Source: Jonesiaceae bacterium BS-20 (GTDB taxonomy: Bacteria > Actinomycetota > Actinomycetes > Actinomycetales > Cellulomonadaceae). From it: 64,000 nucleotides of DNA. Made by a program: the position numbers and the translations under genes. This document shows, piece by piece, positions 28,346 through 38,621 of this stretch (positions are counted from its first letter, which is position 1; every line of letters begins with the position of its first letter). Location of the stretch: positions 2,294,001 through 2,358,000 of the forward strand of contig CP146203.1 in assembly GCA_039995105.1 (NCBI GenBank). The letters run 5' to 3'. The notes under the pieces are model-generated. The model had not been told where the DNA came from. It saw only the letters and a list, made by a program, of their open reading frames with translations, and did not search any database.

Positions 28346-28744
28346 TTACCAGACGTAGGCGAGGACTTCCCCACCTACGCCCTTCTCTGCAGCCTGCTTG
28401 TCAGTCAGCAGACCTGAGGAGGTGGACAAGATTGCCACTCCGAGGCCGCCGCGTACCTTTGGCAGGTTGGTGGACTTTGCATACACACGCAGACCAGGCT
28501 TTGAAACACGGGTCAATCCCTTGAGCGCACGCTCACGGTCTGGGCTGAACTTCAGTTCTAGGACGAGAGTCTTGCCAACTGCGGCGTCCTCAACCGTCCA
28601 TCCCTTGATGTACCCTTGTGCCTTCAAAATGTCTGCAATGTTCGACTTCAGCTTTGACGATGGCATTTCTACCGTATCGTGGAAAGCCGAGTTCGCGTTC
28701 CGCAGACGCGTAAGCATGTCTGCGATCGGGTCGGTCATTGTCAT
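28346..28744 (-). CDS. rpsH: 30S ribosomal protein S8
   Basis: Binds the central domain of 16S rRNA. ATG 28742-28744 gives the family start [17 protein letters not shown]; eleven additional upstream codons are not conserved. The product has 132 residues, with [24 protein letters not shown] near the C-terminus. Confidence 0.97.
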   Translation of the reverse strand: MTMTDPIADMLTRLRNANSAFHDTVEMPSSKLKSNIADILKAQGYIKGWTVEDAAVGKTLVLELKFSPDRERALKGLTRVSKPGLRVYAKSTNLPKVRGGLGVAILSTSSGLLTDKQAAEKGVGGEVLAYVW

Positions 28745-28815
28745 TGGGCTTCTGCCCTTCCTCGTCGGGGTATCCACGCACCGGAAAAACCGGCTATGGA
28801 CCTACGACGTAGTTG

Positions 28816-29001
28816 TTACCAGCTGCTCTTCGTGACGCCGGGTAGTTCTCCACGGTGTGCCATTTCACGCAGGCACACACGGCAGAGACCGAACTTGCGG
28901 TACACAGAGTGCGGACGACCGCACTTCTGGCACCGGGTGTAGGCGCGAACCGCGAACTTTGGCTTTGCGGCGGCCTTATTGATCAGGGCCTTCTTCGCCA
29001 T
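28816..29001 (-). CDS. rpsN: 30S ribosomal protein S14, zinc-binding type Z
   Basis: Sixty-one residues, [16 protein letters not shown]... with the CxxC pairs CQKC and CRVC that bind zinc (C+ type). A longer upstream frame overlaps rplE and is rejected; this ATG starts one base after the rplE stop. Confidence 0.97.
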   Translation of the reverse strand: MAKKALINKAAAKPKFAVRAYTRCQKCGRPHSVYRKFGLCRVCLREMAHRGELPGVTKSSW

Positions 29002-29002
29002 G

Positions 29003-29566
29003 TCAGTTCTCCTTGAAAGGGAAGCCGAGACGCTTGAGCAGCGAACGGCCCTCGTCATCGGTCTTAGCGGAGGTTACAACAGTGATGTCCATGCCGCGAA
29101 CCCGGTCAATCTTGTCGGGGTCGATCTCGTGGAACATCGATTGTTCGGTCAGACCGAAGGTGTAGTTACCGTTGCCATCAAATTGCTTTGGTGACAAACC
29201 ACGGAAGTCACGAATACGCGGAAGCGCAATCGAGATCAGGCGGTCGGTGAACTCCCACATACGGTCGCCACGCAGCGTTACGTGAGCGCCGATAGGCATT
29301 CCCTCACGGAGCTTGAACTGCGCGATCGACTTGCGCGCGCGCGTTACCTGTGGCTTCTGACCCGTAATCAGGGTCAGATCGTTGATTGCGCCTTCGATCC
29401 GCTTGGAGTCCTGAGCAGCATCTCCAACACCCATGTTGACGACGACCTTTACGAGGCCACCAACCTGGTTAACGTTCGAGTGTGCAAATTCCTCAAGCAG
29501 TGCCTGGCGGATCTCTTCGTTGTAGCGAGTCTTCAGCCGTGGAGCAGTCTTAGTCTCGGTGCTCAT
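29003..29566 (-). CDS. rplE: 50S ribosomal protein L5
   Basis: 5S rRNA-binding protein of the central protuberance. 187 residues with [39 protein letters not shown] and [18 protein letters not shown]. The ATG shares one base with the rplX stop (TGATG). Confidence 0.98.
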   Translation of the reverse strand: MSTETKTAPRLKTRYNEEIRQALLEEFAHSNVNQVGGLVKVVVNMGVGDAAQDSKRIEGAINDLTLITGQKPQVTRARKSIAQFKLREGMPIGAHVTLRGDRMWEFTDRLISIALPRIRDFRGLSPKQFDGNGNYTFGLTEQSMFHEIDPDKIDRVRGMDITVVTSAKTDDEGRSLLKRLGFPFKEN

Positions 29567-29916
29567 CAGATGTCCTTCTCTGCAACGCCGTGGCCGCGAG
29601 TTACGCGAACACGAGAAACGCGGGTACGGCCGTCACGCTCAACTTCTTCCAAACGAACACCGATGCGCTTACCGCGCTTCTCAGATGCGTCGTAGTACTG
29701 AACGTTAGAGATGTGGATTGCAGCTTCGATGGTCTCAATGCCACCGGTCTGCGTTCCACGAGCCGTCTGACCAGGCTTGACGTGCTTTGTAACACGTGCG
29801 ACGCCTTCAACGATAACGCGGTCGCGGTCTTTGAGGACCTCGAGTACGCGGCCAGTCTTGCCCTTGTCTTTACCGGCAATGACTAATACGGTGTCACCCT
29901 TTTTGATATTCGCCAT
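29566..29916 (-). CDS. rplX: 50S ribosomal protein L24
   Basis: Assembly initiator; KOW motif [22 protein letters not shown] at the N-terminus, [28 protein letters not shown]. 116 residues, close to the usual length. Confidence 0.98.
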   Translation of the reverse strand: MANIKKGDTVLVIAGKDKGKTGRVLEVLKDRDRVIVEGVARVTKHVKPGQTARGTQTGGIETIEAAIHISNVQYYDASEKRGKRIGVRLEEVERDGRTRVSRVRVTRGHGVAEKDI

Positions 29917-29918
29917 GT

Positions 29919-30287
29919 TTAGAGCACCTCCGGAGCTAGCGAGATGATCTTCATGAACTTGTTATCACGCAGCTCACGGCCAACTGGGCCGAAGATGCGG
30001 GTTCCACGTGGTTCACCATCAGTCTTGAGAATCACAGCTGCGTTCTCATCAAACTTGATGTAGGAACCGTCTGGACGACGACGTTCCTTGGTGGTACGAA
30101 CGATGACAGCCTTAACGACGTCACCCTTCTTGACGTTTCCGCCAGGGATAGCATCCTTGACGGTGGCAACAATTGTGTCGCCGATACCGGCGTAGCGACG
30201 GCCCGAGCCACCGAGAACACGGATGCAAAGAATTTCCTTGGCACCGGTGTTGTCAGCAACGCGAAGTCGCGACTCCTGCTGGATCAT
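29919..30287 (-). CDS. rplN: 50S ribosomal protein L14
   Basis: 122 residues, [19 protein letters not shown] through [24 protein letters not shown], complete and typical. It is the first gene of the spc operon here: a hairpin and a TTGACA lie in the 137-base gap upstream, whereas all downstream genes are closely packed. Confidence 0.98.
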   Translation of the reverse strand: MIQQESRLRVADNTGAKEILCIRVLGGSGRRYAGIGDTIVATVKDAIPGGNVKKGDVVKAVIVRTTKERRRPDGSYIKFDENAAVILKTDGEPRGTRIFGPVGRELRDNKFMKIISLAPEVL

Positions 30288-30348
30288 GTAATGAACTCCT
30301 GTCGTCGAGCTGGTTCTCGCTTCTTACGAGCCTTGCCGAACGGATATA

Positions 30349-30354
30349 TGTCAA
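30349..30354 (-). promoter_or_regulatory. Candidate -35 of the spc operon promoter
   Basis: TTGACA on the minus strand about 60 bases before the rplN start. The best -10 is weak (TCGTAA at 30324-30329, 19-base spacer). Confidence 0.4.
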
Positions 30355-30374
30355 CCAAAGCAACTGCGGACACC

Positions 30375-30412
30375 CCAATGGGGCGGGCCGTTTTTACGGG
30401 CCGCCCCAATGG
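30375..30412 (-). terminator. Terminator-like hairpin at the S10/spc operon border
   Basis: Sixteen-base arms (CCATTGGGGCGGCCCG on the minus strand) pair at 14 positions around a 6-base loop, 12 bases after the rpsQ stop. No T-run follows. Confidence 0.7.
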
Positions 30413-30424
30413 AGTAGTCCAAAA

Positions 30425-30697
30425 TTACTTGGCCTTCTCGAGGATCTCCACCAGACGCCACCGCTTGGTAGCGGATAGCGGGCGGGTCTCCATGATGAGG
30501 ACGAGGTCGCCAGAACCAGCGGTGTTTAGCTCGTCGTGAGCCTTAACCTTGCTGCTTCTGGTCATAACCTTACCGTAAAGCGGGTGCTTTACGCGATCTT
30601 CGACCTCGACTGTGATGGTTTTATCCATCTTGTCACTTACAACGTACCCACGACGCGTCTTGCGCTGAGGACGTTCTGCGATTACCTTCTCGCTCAT
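30425..30697 (-). CDS. rpsQ: 30S ribosomal protein S17
   Basis: OB-fold 16S rRNA-binding protein of 90 residues: [33 protein letters not shown]. Last gene of the S10 operon. Confidence 0.98.
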   Translation of the reverse strand: MSEKVIAERPQRKTRRGYVVSDKMDKTITVEVEDRVKHPLYGKVMTRSSKVKAHDELNTAGSGDLVLIMETRPLSATKRWRLVEILEKAK

Positions 30698-30704
30698 TTC
30701 AGCC

Positions 30705-30938
30705 TCACTCGCTCACGCTAGGTGCAGTACGGATGCCCAGTTCACGCTCACGCAGGATTGTGTAAATCCGTGCAATGTCGCGGCGAACCGTCTTGAGACG
30801 ACCGTGGTTGTCCAGCTGGCCAGAGGCCGCCTGGAAGCGAAGGTTGAAGAGTTCCTTCTTCGCCTTCTCAACTTCTGCAACCAAAGCTGCGTCGTCGAGA
30901 ACATCCAGATCAGTTGTTGAAATTCCCTTGGAAGCCAT
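30705..30938 (-). CDS. rpmC: 50S ribosomal protein L29
   Basis: Two-helix protein near the exit tunnel; 77 residues with [22 protein letters not shown] and [21 protein letters not shown]. Its start shares one base with the rplP stop. Confidence 0.97.
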   Translation of the reverse strand: MASKGISTTDLDVLDDAALVAEVEKAKKELFNLRFQAASGQLDNHGRLKTVRRDIARIYTILRERELGIRTAPSVSE

Positions 30939-31357
30939 CAGTTAGCACCACCTTCGCGTACCACGAAGCGGCACTTCATCGGGAGCTTGTGCATCGCGCG
31001 GCGCATTGCCTCGCGTGCCAGTGGCTCGTCAACGCCGGCCAATTCGAAGAGAATACGGCCTGGCTTAACATTGGCTACCCACCACTCAGGTGAACCCTTA
31101 CCGGAACCCATACGGGTTTCAGCAGGCTTCTTGGTTAGTGGACGGTCTGGGTAAACATTGATCCAGACCTTACCGCCACGCTTAATGTGACGGGTCATCG
31201 CAATACGCGCAGCTTCGATCTGGCGGTTGGTGAGGTAGGCAGGGGCCAAAGCCTGGATGCCAAAGTCACCAAACGTTACTTCGTTACCGCCCTTTGAGGC
31301 GCCGGAGCGTCCTGGGTGGTGCTGCTTGCGGTGCTTGAGCCTGCGCGGGATTAACAT
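30938..31357 (-). CDS. rplP: 50S ribosomal protein L16
   Basis: 139 residues, [19 protein letters not shown] start and [19 protein letters not shown] motif near the peptidyl transferase centre. The ATG at 31355-31357 lies four bases after the rpsC stop; the longer frame reads through rpsC antisense-like sequence and is rejected. Confidence 0.98.
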   Translation of the reverse strand: MLIPRRLKHRKQHHPGRSGASKGGNEVTFGDFGIQALAPAYLTNRQIEAARIAMTRHIKRGGKVWINVYPDRPLTKKPAETRMGSGKGSPEWWVANVKPGRILFELAGVDEPLAREAMRRAMHKLPMKCRFVVREGGAN

Positions 31358-31361
31358 TCGC

Positions 31362-32171
31362 TCAGGCCTCCGTTCCGGTCTCAGCGGCTGGGGCTGGTGC
31401 CTCAGCCGATGGCGCAGCAGCTGCTGGAGCTGCGTTGCGCTCGTTGTTACGACGACCGCCACGAGCTGGACGCTCACCACGACCGCGACCAGCACGTGGT
31501 GCTGACGCTGCCTGCTGCGCGTTGAATTCCTTCTCGGTCATGTCGCCCTTGTAGATCCATACCTTGACACCGATGCGACCGAAGGTCGTACGTGCCTCGT
31601 AGAATCCGTAGTCGATGTACGCGCGCAGGGTGTGCAGTGGCACACGGCCTTCGCGGTAGAACTCCGACCGGCTCATCTCAGCGCCACCCAAACGACCGGA
31701 GCACTGGACACGGATGCCCTTAGCGCCGGAACGAAGAGCGGACTGCATTCCCTTGCGCATTGCGCGACGGAATGACACACGTGAGGCGAGCTGCTCCGCA
31801 ATACCCTGAGCGACCAGCTGGGCTTCCATCTCAGCGTTCTTAACTTCAAGAATGTTGAGCTGAACCTGCTTACCGGTGAGCTTTTCAAGCTCGCCACGGA
31901 TGCGGTCTGCCTCTGCCCCGCGTCGTCCAATGACAATGCCTGGGCGTGCGGTGTGGATGTCAACACGTACGCGGTCACGCGTACGCTCGATTTCGACCTT
32001 TGCGATACCTGCACGCTCGAGGCCAGTGGCCATGAGCTTGCGGATAGCTACGTCCTCGCGAACGTAGTCACGGTAACGCTGGCCGGGCTTGGTGCTGTCG
32101 GCAAACCAACGCGACCGGTGGTCGGTGGTAATGCCTAGACGGTACCCGTGCGGGTGAATCTTCTGTCCCAC
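31362..32171 (-). CDS. rpsC: 30S ribosomal protein S3
   Basis: mRNA-entry-site protein. Type-2 KH domain with [18 protein letters not shown], then the C-domain [28 protein letters not shown]. Beyond residue 210 is a disordered Arg/Gly- then Ala/Pro-rich tail of about 50 residues, typical of actinobacteria. 269 residues. Confidence 0.98.
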   Translation of the reverse strand: MGQKIHPHGYRLGITTDHRSRWFADSTKPGQRYRDYVREDVAIRKLMATGLERAGIAKVEIERTRDRVRVDIHTARPGIVIGRRGAEADRIRGELEKLTGKQVQLNILEVKNAEMEAQLVAQGIAEQLASRVSFRRAMRKGMQSALRSGAKGIRVQCSGRLGGAEMSRSEFYREGRVPLHTLRAYIDYGFYEARTTFGRIGVKVWIYKGDMTEKEFNAQQAASAPRAGRGRGERPARGGRRNNERNAAPAAAAPSAEAPAPAAETGTEA

Positions 32172-32539
32172 TATCGGGCCCCTTCCTTGTCGTTAAGTGG
32201 AGCTACAACCACAGTGATGTGGCTAGTCCGCTTAAGGATCTGGCTTGCACGACCCTGAGCACGGGGGCGGAAACGCTTAAGCGTTGGTCCCTCGTCTACC
32301 AGCGCAGTCTTGATGAAAAGGTTGTTTTCATCAAAGGCTACGTTGTCACGGTCGGCGATTACCCGTGCATTCGCAATCGCGCTTTGCACGACTTTGAGTA
32401 CTGGCTCGCTCGCTGCCTGGGGCGCGAACTTGAGCACGGCTACGGCCTCTGCGGCCTGCTTGCCACGGATAAGATCCACGACGCGACGGGCCTTCAGGGG
32501 CGTGACGCGGATGAACCGCGCCTTCGCCATGGCTTCCAT
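32171..32539 (-). CDS. rplV: 50S ribosomal protein L22
   Basis: Exit-tunnel protein, 122 residues. ATG 32537-32539 gives [21 protein letters not shown], matching the actinobacterial family start. The loop that lines the tunnel ([20 protein letters not shown]) has no obvious macrolide-resistance insertion or deletion. Confidence 0.97.
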   Translation of the reverse strand: MEAMAKARFIRVTPLKARRVVDLIRGKQAAEAVAVLKFAPQAASEPVLKVVQSAIANARVIADRDNVAFDENNLFIKTALVDEGPTLKRFRPRAQGRASQILKRTSHITVVVAPLNDKEGAR

Positions 32540-32599
32540 TGCTGTCCTGCCTTCTTGGTTCGTCATGACCTAAAGAAGCGTACGCAACTAACCCGGGGG

Positions 32600-32881
32600 T
32601 TAGCGGCGACGTCCCTTCTTGTCGTCTTTCACGTGGCCGCGGAACGTCCGTGTTGGAGCAAACTCACCGAGCTTGTGTCCAACCATTGACTCGGTCACAA
32701 ATACTGGGGTGTGCTTGCGACCATCGTGCACGGCAAAGGTGTGACCTAGGAAATCGGGGGTGATTACCGACCGACGTGACCAGGTCTTGATTACATTCTG
32801 GGTACCAGCTTCGTTTTGTGCGTCAACCTTCTTCTGGAGGTGACCGTCAACGAAAGGACCCTTTTTCAAGCTACGTGGCAT
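32600..32881 (-). CDS. rpsS: 30S ribosomal protein S19
   Basis: 93 residues, [19 protein letters not shown] through the [24 protein letters not shown] tail. Complete. Confidence 0.98.
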   Translation of the reverse strand: MPRSLKKGPFVDGHLQKKVDAQNEAGTQNVIKTWSRRSVITPDFLGHTFAVHDGRKHTPVFVTESMVGHKLGEFAPTRTFRGHVKDDKKGRRR

Positions 32882-32892
32882 GTTTCAGGCTC

Positions 32893-33729
32893 CTATCTGC
32901 GCTTCTTGGCGGTGCGACGACGAACGATAAGCTTATCGCTTGCCTTGTTCGCACTACGGGTACGGCCTTCGACCTGGCCCCATGGGGAAACAGGGTGACG
33001 TCCACCGGACGTCTTTCCTTCTCCACCACCGTGTGGGTGATCGAATGGGTTCATGACAACACCACGCACGGATGGGCGAACGCCCTTCCAGCGCATGCGC
33101 CCGGCCTTACCCCAGTTGATGTTGGACTGTTCGGCGTTACCAACTTCACCGACGGTCGCACGGCAGCGAGCGTCAACGTTGCGGATTTCACCTGATGGCA
33201 TACGCAGCTGGGCGTATGGGCCATCTTTAGCAACCAACTGAACTGAAACACCAGCTGAGCGCGCAATCTTTGCTCCACCACCTGGGCGAAGTTCGATTGC
33301 GTGGATGACGGTACCGGTTGGAATGGAACGCAAAGGCAGGTTGTTACCTGGCTTGATGTCCGCTCCAACGCCGCTTTCCACGAAGTCGCCCTGCTTCAGC
33401 TTGTTAGGCGCAATGATGTAACGCTTCTCGCCGTCTGCGTAGTGCAGCAAAGCGATACGGGCGGTACGGTTCGGGTCATACTCAATGTGAGCTACCTTTG
33501 CCGGTACGCCGTCCTTGTCGTTGCGACGGAAGTCGATCACACGGTAGGCGCGCTTGTGGCCACCACCCTTGTGACGGCTCGTGATACGACCGGAGGAGTT
33601 TCGGCCACCTGTCTTGTGCAGGGGACGAACGAGGGACTTCTCTGGCTCCGAGCGCGTGATCTCGACAAAGTCGGCTACGCTCGAACCGCGGCGGCCCGGC
33701 GTCGTCGGCTTGTACTTACGGATTCCCAT
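32893..33729 (-). CDS. rplB: 50S ribosomal protein L2
   Basis: Key peptidyl-transferase-region protein; 278 residues, [18 protein letters not shown]..., [19 protein letters not shown] and the C-terminal [29 protein letters not shown] region with the conserved His in PHGGGEG. Confidence 0.98.
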   Translation of the reverse strand: MGIRKYKPTTPGRRGSSVADFVEITRSEPEKSLVRPLHKTGGRNSSGRITSRHKGGGHKRAYRVIDFRRNDKDGVPAKVAHIEYDPNRTARIALLHYADGEKRYIIAPNKLKQGDFVESGVGADIKPGNNLPLRSIPTGTVIHAIELRPGGGAKIARSAGVSVQLVAKDGPYAQLRMPSGEIRNVDARCRATVGEVGNAEQSNINWGKAGRMRWKGVRPSVRGVVMNPFDHPHGGGEGKTSGGRHPVSPWGQVEGRTRSANKASDKLIVRRRTAKKRR

Positions 33730-33761
33730 GGGGACTTATCCTAATCTGCTCTCGATCGGCT

Positions 33762-34067
33762 TCAGTTGGCAGAGCCACTGAACACGTCGATCTGGTAACC
33801 CTCGTGGAGAGTTACGATCGCGCGCTTAGTGTCCTTGCGCTTACCGAGTCCGAAACGGGTCCGACGGGTCTTACCCGCACGGTTGATCGTGTTGACGGAG
33901 GCGACCTTGACGTCGAAGACACGCTCTACAGCGATCTTGATCTCGGTCTTGTTAGCACGTGGATCTACGATGAAGGTGTACTTACCCTCTTCGAAACCAA
34001 CGTAGCTTTTCTCCGTGAGGACTGGAGCGAACAGGATGTCGCGTGGGTCCTTCTGTACCTGGGTCAC
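33762..34067 (-). CDS. rplW: 50S ribosomal protein L23
   Basis: Exit-site protein and docking point for trigger factor and SRP; 101 residues with [30 protein letters not shown]. Its start overlaps the rplD stop by four bases. Confidence 0.98.
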   Translation of the reverse strand: MTQVQKDPRDILFAPVLTEKSYVGFEEGKYTFIVDPRANKTEIKIAVERVFDVKVASVNTINRAGKTRRTRFGLGKRKDTKRAIVTLHEGYQIDVFSGSAN

Positions 34068-34756
34068 TTGGCGTTCTCCTCGAGCTCGGCCGACTCAGCC
34101 TTAGCTGGGCCTTGGAGGAACGCAGCAAGTGCACCCTCGGTGAAGACCACGTCGTCGGAAATGAGCACGTCGTAGGTGTTCAGCTGGTCTGCAGGAAGCA
34201 GGTGAACTGACTCAACGTTGCGCAAGGACTTGACTGCAACCTCGTCGCCGCGCTCGTGAACTACGAGAACGTGCTTCAAGTCAGCAAAGTTTGGCTTGCT
34301 CAGCGTGAAGCTGTCCAGAGCCACAAGTGCCTGCTTGGTTGACGGAACTCCATCGATGCCAAAGCCAGCTACCACGTGTACGCGGTTCGCGCGTGCGCGG
34401 TCTGACAGAGCACCGCGAAGGGCCGCTGCCTTCATCTTCTTAGGAGTGCGCTGGGTGTAGTCGCGTGGGGTTGGGCCGTGAACGACTCCACCACCGGCGA
34501 ACTGAGGTGCACGGATGGATCCCTGACGGGCCCGACCGGTTCCCTTTTGCTTGTAAGGCTTACGTCCACCACCAGCAACTTCTGCACGGGTCTTGGTGGA
34601 GTGGGTTCCCTGACGCGCAGCTGCACGCTGAGCCACCACGATCTGGTGAATCAGAGGAACGTTAACCTCTACGTTGAAAACGTCGCCTGGAAGTTCGGTC
34701 GAGCCGGACTTCTTTCCAGCAGCGTCAAGAACGTCAACAGTTAGATTTTCAGCCAT
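34064..34756 (-). CDS. rplD: 50S ribosomal protein L4
   Basis: 230 residues. The tunnel loop [29 protein letters not shown] is intact, with no macrolide-type change obvious. ATG 34754-34756 is used; a GTG three codons earlier overlaps the rplC stop and could alternatively start it. Confidence 0.96.
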   Translation of the reverse strand: MAENLTVDVLDAAGKKSGSTELPGDVFNVEVNVPLIHQIVVAQRAAARQGTHSTKTRAEVAGGGRKPYKQKGTGRARQGSIRAPQFAGGGVVHGPTPRDYTQRTPKKMKAAALRGALSDRARANRVHVVAGFGIDGVPSTKQALVALDSFTLSKPNFADLKHVLVVHERGDEVAVKSLRNVESVHLLPADQLNTYDVLISDDVVFTEGALAAFLQGPAKAESAELEENAK

Positions 34757-34761
34757 CAGTT

Positions 34762-35421
34762 TCACGCTCCCTTCACTGCGCTACGAACGAGAACAACGCC
34801 ACCCTTTGGTCCAGGTACGGCACCCTTAACGAGTACGTAGCCCTTCTCGGCGTTTACCTCATGAATGGTTAGGTTCAGCGTGGTCTGACGATCAGATCCC
34901 ATACGTCCGGCCATACGCTGTCCCTTAAAGACGCGTGATGGGGTCGCAGCTGCACCAATTGAACCAGGCTTACGGTGGTTACGGTGTGCACCGTGTGAAG
35001 CGTTTCCACCACCGAAGTTGTAACGCTTCATAACACCGGCGAAACCCTTACCGCGCGTGGTTCCTACTACATCTACCTTGATACCAGCTTCAAACACGGC
35101 TGCGGTTAGCTCTTGGCCAACCTCATAGGTGTCTGCGTCGACCGTCTTGATCTCGGTAACGTGGCGACGTGGAGTCACGCCGGCCTTCTCAAAGTGACCC
35201 TTGAGTGGCTTAGTTACCTTGCGTGGGTCGATCTGGCCAGTGGCAACCTGTACGGCTGCATAACCATCAACCTCAGCGGTACGAACCTGGGTAATTACGT
35301 TTGGTTCAACTGCAACAACAGTTACTGGAACCAAACGGCCAGCCTCGTCCCATACCTGGGTCATTCCGAGCTTGGTACCGAGAACGGCCTTTACTGGCCG
35401 CTCATTTTGCTGGGTAGTCAT
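34762..35421 (-). CDS. rplC: 50S ribosomal protein L3
   Basis: 219 residues; [27 protein letters not shown] start, [32 protein letters not shown] loop reaching the peptidyl transferase centre, [18 protein letters not shown]. Complete. Confidence 0.98.
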   Translation of the reverse strand: MTTQQNERPVKAVLGTKLGMTQVWDEAGRLVPVTVVAVEPNVITQVRTAEVDGYAAVQVATGQIDPRKVTKPLKGHFEKAGVTPRRHVTEIKTVDADTYEVGQELTAAVFEAGIKVDVVGTTRGKGFAGVMKRYNFGGGNASHGAHRNHRKPGSIGAAATPSRVFKGQRMAGRMGSDRQTTLNLTIHEVNAEKGYVLVKGAVPGPKGGVVLVRSAVKGA

Positions 35422-35440
35422 AATTGTTCCTCCCCCAGTC

Positions 35441-35749
35441 TCAGAGCTTGATCTCGATGTTAACGTCCGCAGGGAGGTCGAGACGCATGAGCGAATCTAC
35501 TGCCTTTGGCGTTGGATCGATGATGTCGATAAGCCGCTTGTGTGTACGCATCTCAAAGTGCTCGCGGCTGTCCTTGTACTTGTGAGGCGAACGGATAACG
35601 CAAAATACGTTCTTCTCCGTTGGCAACGGCACCGGGCCCACGACCGTCGCACCAGCGCGGGTAACCGTGTCGACGATCTTGCGCGCCGAACTGTCGATTA
35701 CCTCGTGGTCGTAGGACTTGAGCCGGATGCGGATCTTCTGTCCCGCCAT
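35441..35749 (-). CDS. rpsJ: 30S ribosomal protein S10
   Basis: 102 residues, [19 protein letters not shown]..., also the NusE component of antitermination complexes. First gene of the S10 operon (rpsJ-rplC-rplD-rplW-rplB-rpsS-rplV-rpsC-rplP-rpmC-rpsQ). Confidence 0.98.
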   Translation of the reverse strand: MAGQKIRIRLKSYDHEVIDSSARKIVDTVTRAGATVVGPVPLPTEKNVFCVIRSPHKYKDSREHFEMRTHKRLIDIIDPTPKAVDSLMRLDLPADVNIEIKL

Positions 35750-36267
35750 GGCGTCGTCTGACTCTCTTCTCTCGAACCTCTAGCTGTCCGACCCCCGTAC
35801 TCGGGCGTGTCTCCTATCAGGGAGAAACTCCGGCACAACACATGGGTGTGCGGGTCGTTGATCTCGAGAAAGCAGAAAATATCGAACTTAAGTTCAAGCG
35901 CGTTTCCACTTTCACAACGTCTGCTTGCCTGTGTAAACCAATGGTTCGCGGGGCTACAATCTGGAAAAATCGCACAGAGAGCTCAACTCGCTAGGGTGCT
36001 TTCGCTCCCGGTTGGTCTTACACACTGTTCGATATTTCAATGATCGCGCCCTTAGCAGGCAACTACTCAATACTGCCATGAGAGGCAATAAAAAGCCAAC
36101 CACTTTAACCAAGGTCACACGAGGTTCATTTTCATGTGAATTGGCAGGTGGGGTTCCGACTTAAAAAGTATACGGCAATAAAAAACTGGCCCGGGCCATT
36201 TTGGGCCCGGAACCAGTTGCAACTTCTGTGATCTACCACAAGGTCAGTTGATACCTTGCGGTTGACC
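35750..36267 (-). other. Gene-free region: S10 operon leader and promoter region
   Basis: About 430 bases upstream of rpsJ hold no plausible gene on either strand. The region nearest the SDR gene carries its terminator (36184-36218). Promoter-like pairs can be picked out on the minus strand (for example TTGGCT with CAGTAT near 36090), but none is convincing. A long leader is usual for S10 operons; I see no hairpin strong enough to call an attenuator. Confidence 0.4.
36184..36218 (-). terminator. Terminator of the SDR gene
   Basis: Minus-strand hairpin AACTGG.CCGGGCC-type stem (13 bp with one internal loop), followed by TTTTTATT. Confidence 0.88.
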
Positions 36268-37038
36268 CTACCAGGTGGAGTCCTTGCGGGTCACCGCGTC
36301 GTATCCACCGTCCACAAATAGCACTTGACCGCACAGGTGGGTGTTCTCAACCCCGGCCAAGAAATCAATGACGGCTGCACAGGCCTCGGCGGTGGTAGCC
36401 CCGTTGAGCGGCATTGGCACCATCTTGAGCATGTGCTCGCGCTGGACCGGATCCGCAAACAAAGGCTCGGTCATCGGGGTGATGACGATTCCCGGTGCGA
36501 TTGCGTTCAGCGGAATCCCGGCACCTGCCCAATCCGGACCCGGTGCCACCCGGCGCATCCACCGTGCAATCGCCGCTTTGGACGCGGGGTAATTCACAAA
36601 CTGCGCTGGATCGCTCAACTCTTCCGCCTTGGCCATCCCTTCTTCGCGCGTACCATCCAGGATCAGGTCCACAAATTCAGGGTGTTGCGATTGAAGTGAG
36701 GCCATCGACGCGGTGATCACCGCACGCGGCGCCTGGGACTTCAATAGCAGCGGGCGCAGCCCTTCAAGGGTGTCGATTGCTCCATAGTAATTAATAGCCA
36801 TGGTGAGGGCAGCGTTGCTCGAGATGCCAGCGTTTGCCACGACAACGTCAACAACTCCCCCGGTTAGCTCGGTTACCTTGGCGATCATGTCGGCGCAACC
36901 AGCGGGTGTGGACAGGTCCGCAACTACATCAGCATCATTAATATCTACGCTGATTGCTCGGTTCCCGGCTGCCCGTACTCGCTCAACCAGTGCCGCCCCA
37001 ATTCCGGAAGCTCCGCCAGTGATGACATAGGTACGCAT
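36268..37038 (-). CDS. SDR family oxidoreductase, 3-alpha-hydroxysteroid dehydrogenase-like
   Basis: Classical short-chain dehydrogenase of 256 residues. Cofactor motif TGGASGIG at 7-14, then VDINDADVVADLS, which implies a nucleotide pocket with Asp after beta-2 (NAD preference likely), ANAGIS, catalytic Ser in ITASMASLQS, and YPASKAA with catalytic Tyr and Lys. The spacing and the DADVVADLST stretch resemble the 3-alpha-HSD/coniferyl alcohol dehydrogenase subgroup, but the substrate is unknown. ATG 37036-37038 follows GAGGAA; 24 further upstream codons are not SDR-like. It stands alone between two terminators, separating the str and S10 operons. Confidence 0.88.
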   Translation of the reverse strand: MRTYVITGGASGIGAALVERVRAAGNRAISVDINDADVVADLSTPAGCADMIAKVTELTGGVVDVVVANAGISSNAALTMAINYYGAIDTLEGLRPLLLKSQAPRAVITASMASLQSQHPEFVDLILDGTREEGMAKAEELSDPAQFVNYPASKAAIARWMRRVAPGPDWAGAGIPLNAIAPGIVITPMTEPLFADPVQREHMLKMVPMPLNGATTAEACAAVIDFLAGVENTHLCGQVLFVDGGYDAVTRKDSTW

Positions 37039-37222
37039 AGCGCATTCCTCACTCAAGTAATGTCTGAAAGATTGGTTACCCCGGATGAGGTAATACCCTA
37101 AGTTTTTCATGACAAAGAACCAAGAATCTAGGACCTTAGGCGGGACTCATCGTGAGTCAGCACGGCCCAGAACCGGGGCCGGTAGGTGGGGCAGACATCG
37201 GAAAACCGAATCTTGGCAAGAA

Positions 37223-37256
37223 AAATGCCCCCCACACGATTGTGTGGGGGGCATTT
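37223..37256 (-). terminator. Terminator after tuf
   Basis: Perfect 15-bp stem AAATGCCCCCCACAC with a 4-base loop and TTTTTCTT on the minus strand, about 40 bases after the tuf stop. Confidence 0.93.
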
Positions 37257-37292
37257 CTCAAACATTACGCCAAGGCGCTCAGTTTATTAAGA

Positions 37293-38483
37293 TCACGCGT
37301 TGATCTTGGTAACACGACCGGAACCAACGGTGCGGCCACCCTCACGGATAGCGAAGCCGAGGCCCTCTTCCATGGCGATTGGCTGAATCAGCTCAACCGT
37401 CATTTCGGTGTTGTCACCAGGCATTACCATCTCGGTGCCCTCTGGGAGGGTAATTACACCGGTTACGTCCGTGGTACGGAAGTAGAACTGTGGACGGTAG
37501 TTGGAGTAGAACGGGTTGTGACGCCCGCCCTCGTCCTTAGCCAGGATATAGACCTGAGCGTCGAAGTTGGTGTGAGGGGTGATTGAACCAGGCTTAACTA
37601 CAACCTGACCACGCTCAACGTCTTCACGCTTGGTTCCACGCAGGAGAAGACCGGTGTTGTCTCCAGCCTGTGCCTGCTGCATCTGCTTGTGGAAGGTCTC
37701 AATTCCGGTAACGGTGGTCTTCTGCGCTGGGCGAATACCAACGATTTCAACCTCGGAGTTGATGTCAAGAACACCACGGTCAACCTTACCGGTGACAACG
37801 GTTCCACGACCGGTGATGGTGAAGACATCCTCAATTGGCATGAGGAATGGCTTGTCCAGATCACGCACTGGGTCTGGGACGTTCTCGTCAACAGCGTCCA
37901 TAAGCTGTGCTACGGACTCCATCCACTTAGGGTCACCCTCGATAGCCTGGAAACCGGAAACGCGTACTACTGGTGCGTTGTCGCCGTCGAAGCCCTGGCT
38001 CGAAAGAAGTTCACGAACCTCCATCTCAACGAGCTCGAGGATTTCCTCGTCGTCTACCATGTCGCACTTGTTGAGTGCAACGAGCAGGTATGGAACACCA
38101 ACCTGACGCGCGAGCAAAACGTGCTCACGGGTCTGGGCCATTGGACCATCGGTAGCTGCAACAACGAGGATGGCGCCATCCATCTGTGCCGCACCGGTGA
38201 TCATGTTCTTGATGTAGTCGGCGTGGCCTGGTGCATCAACGTGAGCGTAGTGACGCTTCTCGGTCTCGTACTCAATGTGCGAGATGTTGATGGTGATTCC
38301 ACGCTGCTTCTCTTCAGGAGCATTGTCGATCTCATCGTAGGCCGACTGTGGGTTGATCTCTGGGTACTTGTCGTGCAGTACCTTGGAGATTGCGGCGGTA
38401 AGAGTGGTCTTACCGTGGTCAACGTGACCAATGGTACCGATGTTTACGTGCGGCTTTGTCCGCTCGAAAATGGCCTTCGCCAC
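37293..38483 (-). CDS. tuf: Elongation factor Tu
   Basis: Delivers aminoacyl-tRNA to the ribosome. 396 residues beginning [19 protein letters not shown]; GTPase motifs [25 protein letters not shown]-terminal [11 protein letters not shown]. Starts with GTG 38481-38483 after AGGAGG; fourteen more codons upstream are open but not conserved. Last gene of rpsL-rpsG-fusA-tuf; its 138-base gap to fusA may hold an extra promoter. Confidence 0.98.
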   Translation of the reverse strand: MAKAIFERTKPHVNIGTIGHVDHGKTTLTAAISKVLHDKYPEINPQSAYDEIDNAPEEKQRGITINISHIEYETEKRHYAHVDAPGHADYIKNMITGAAQMDGAILVVAATDGPMAQTREHVLLARQVGVPYLLVALNKCDMVDDEEILELVEMEVRELLSSQGFDGDNAPVVRVSGFQAIEGDPKWMESVAQLMDAVDENVPDPVRDLDKPFLMPIEDVFTITGRGTVVTGKVDRGVLDINSEVEIVGIRPAQKTTVTGIETFHKQMQQAQAGDNTGLLLRGTKREDVERGQVVVKPGSITPHTNFDAQVYILAKDEGGRHNPFYSNYRPQFYFRTTDVTGVITLPEGTEMVMPGDNTEMTVELIQPIAMEEGLGFAIREGGRTVGSGRVTKINA

Positions 38484-38571
38484 TGGGGTCCTCCTGGGAC
38501 TTGGGTAGTTTTGCCGAACGTGCAAATACTACTCTCTTTTTCAAGATCGCGGTATTTGCGGGGCGGCGGTC

Positions 38572-38614
38572 GCTACAGGTTGATTTTGTTTATAGTGCTA
38601 CAGGTTCGACCTGT
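38572..38614 (-). repeat. Direct and inverted repeats in the fusA-tuf gap
   Basis: GCTACAGGTT occurs at 38572-38581 and again at 38597-38606. The second copy overlaps an inverted repeat ACAGGT/ACCTGT (38600-38614). A TATAAA-like box on the minus strand lies between them (about 38590-38595), so they may flank a tuf promoter. Confidence 0.4.
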
Positions 38615-38621
38615 GGGGAAC

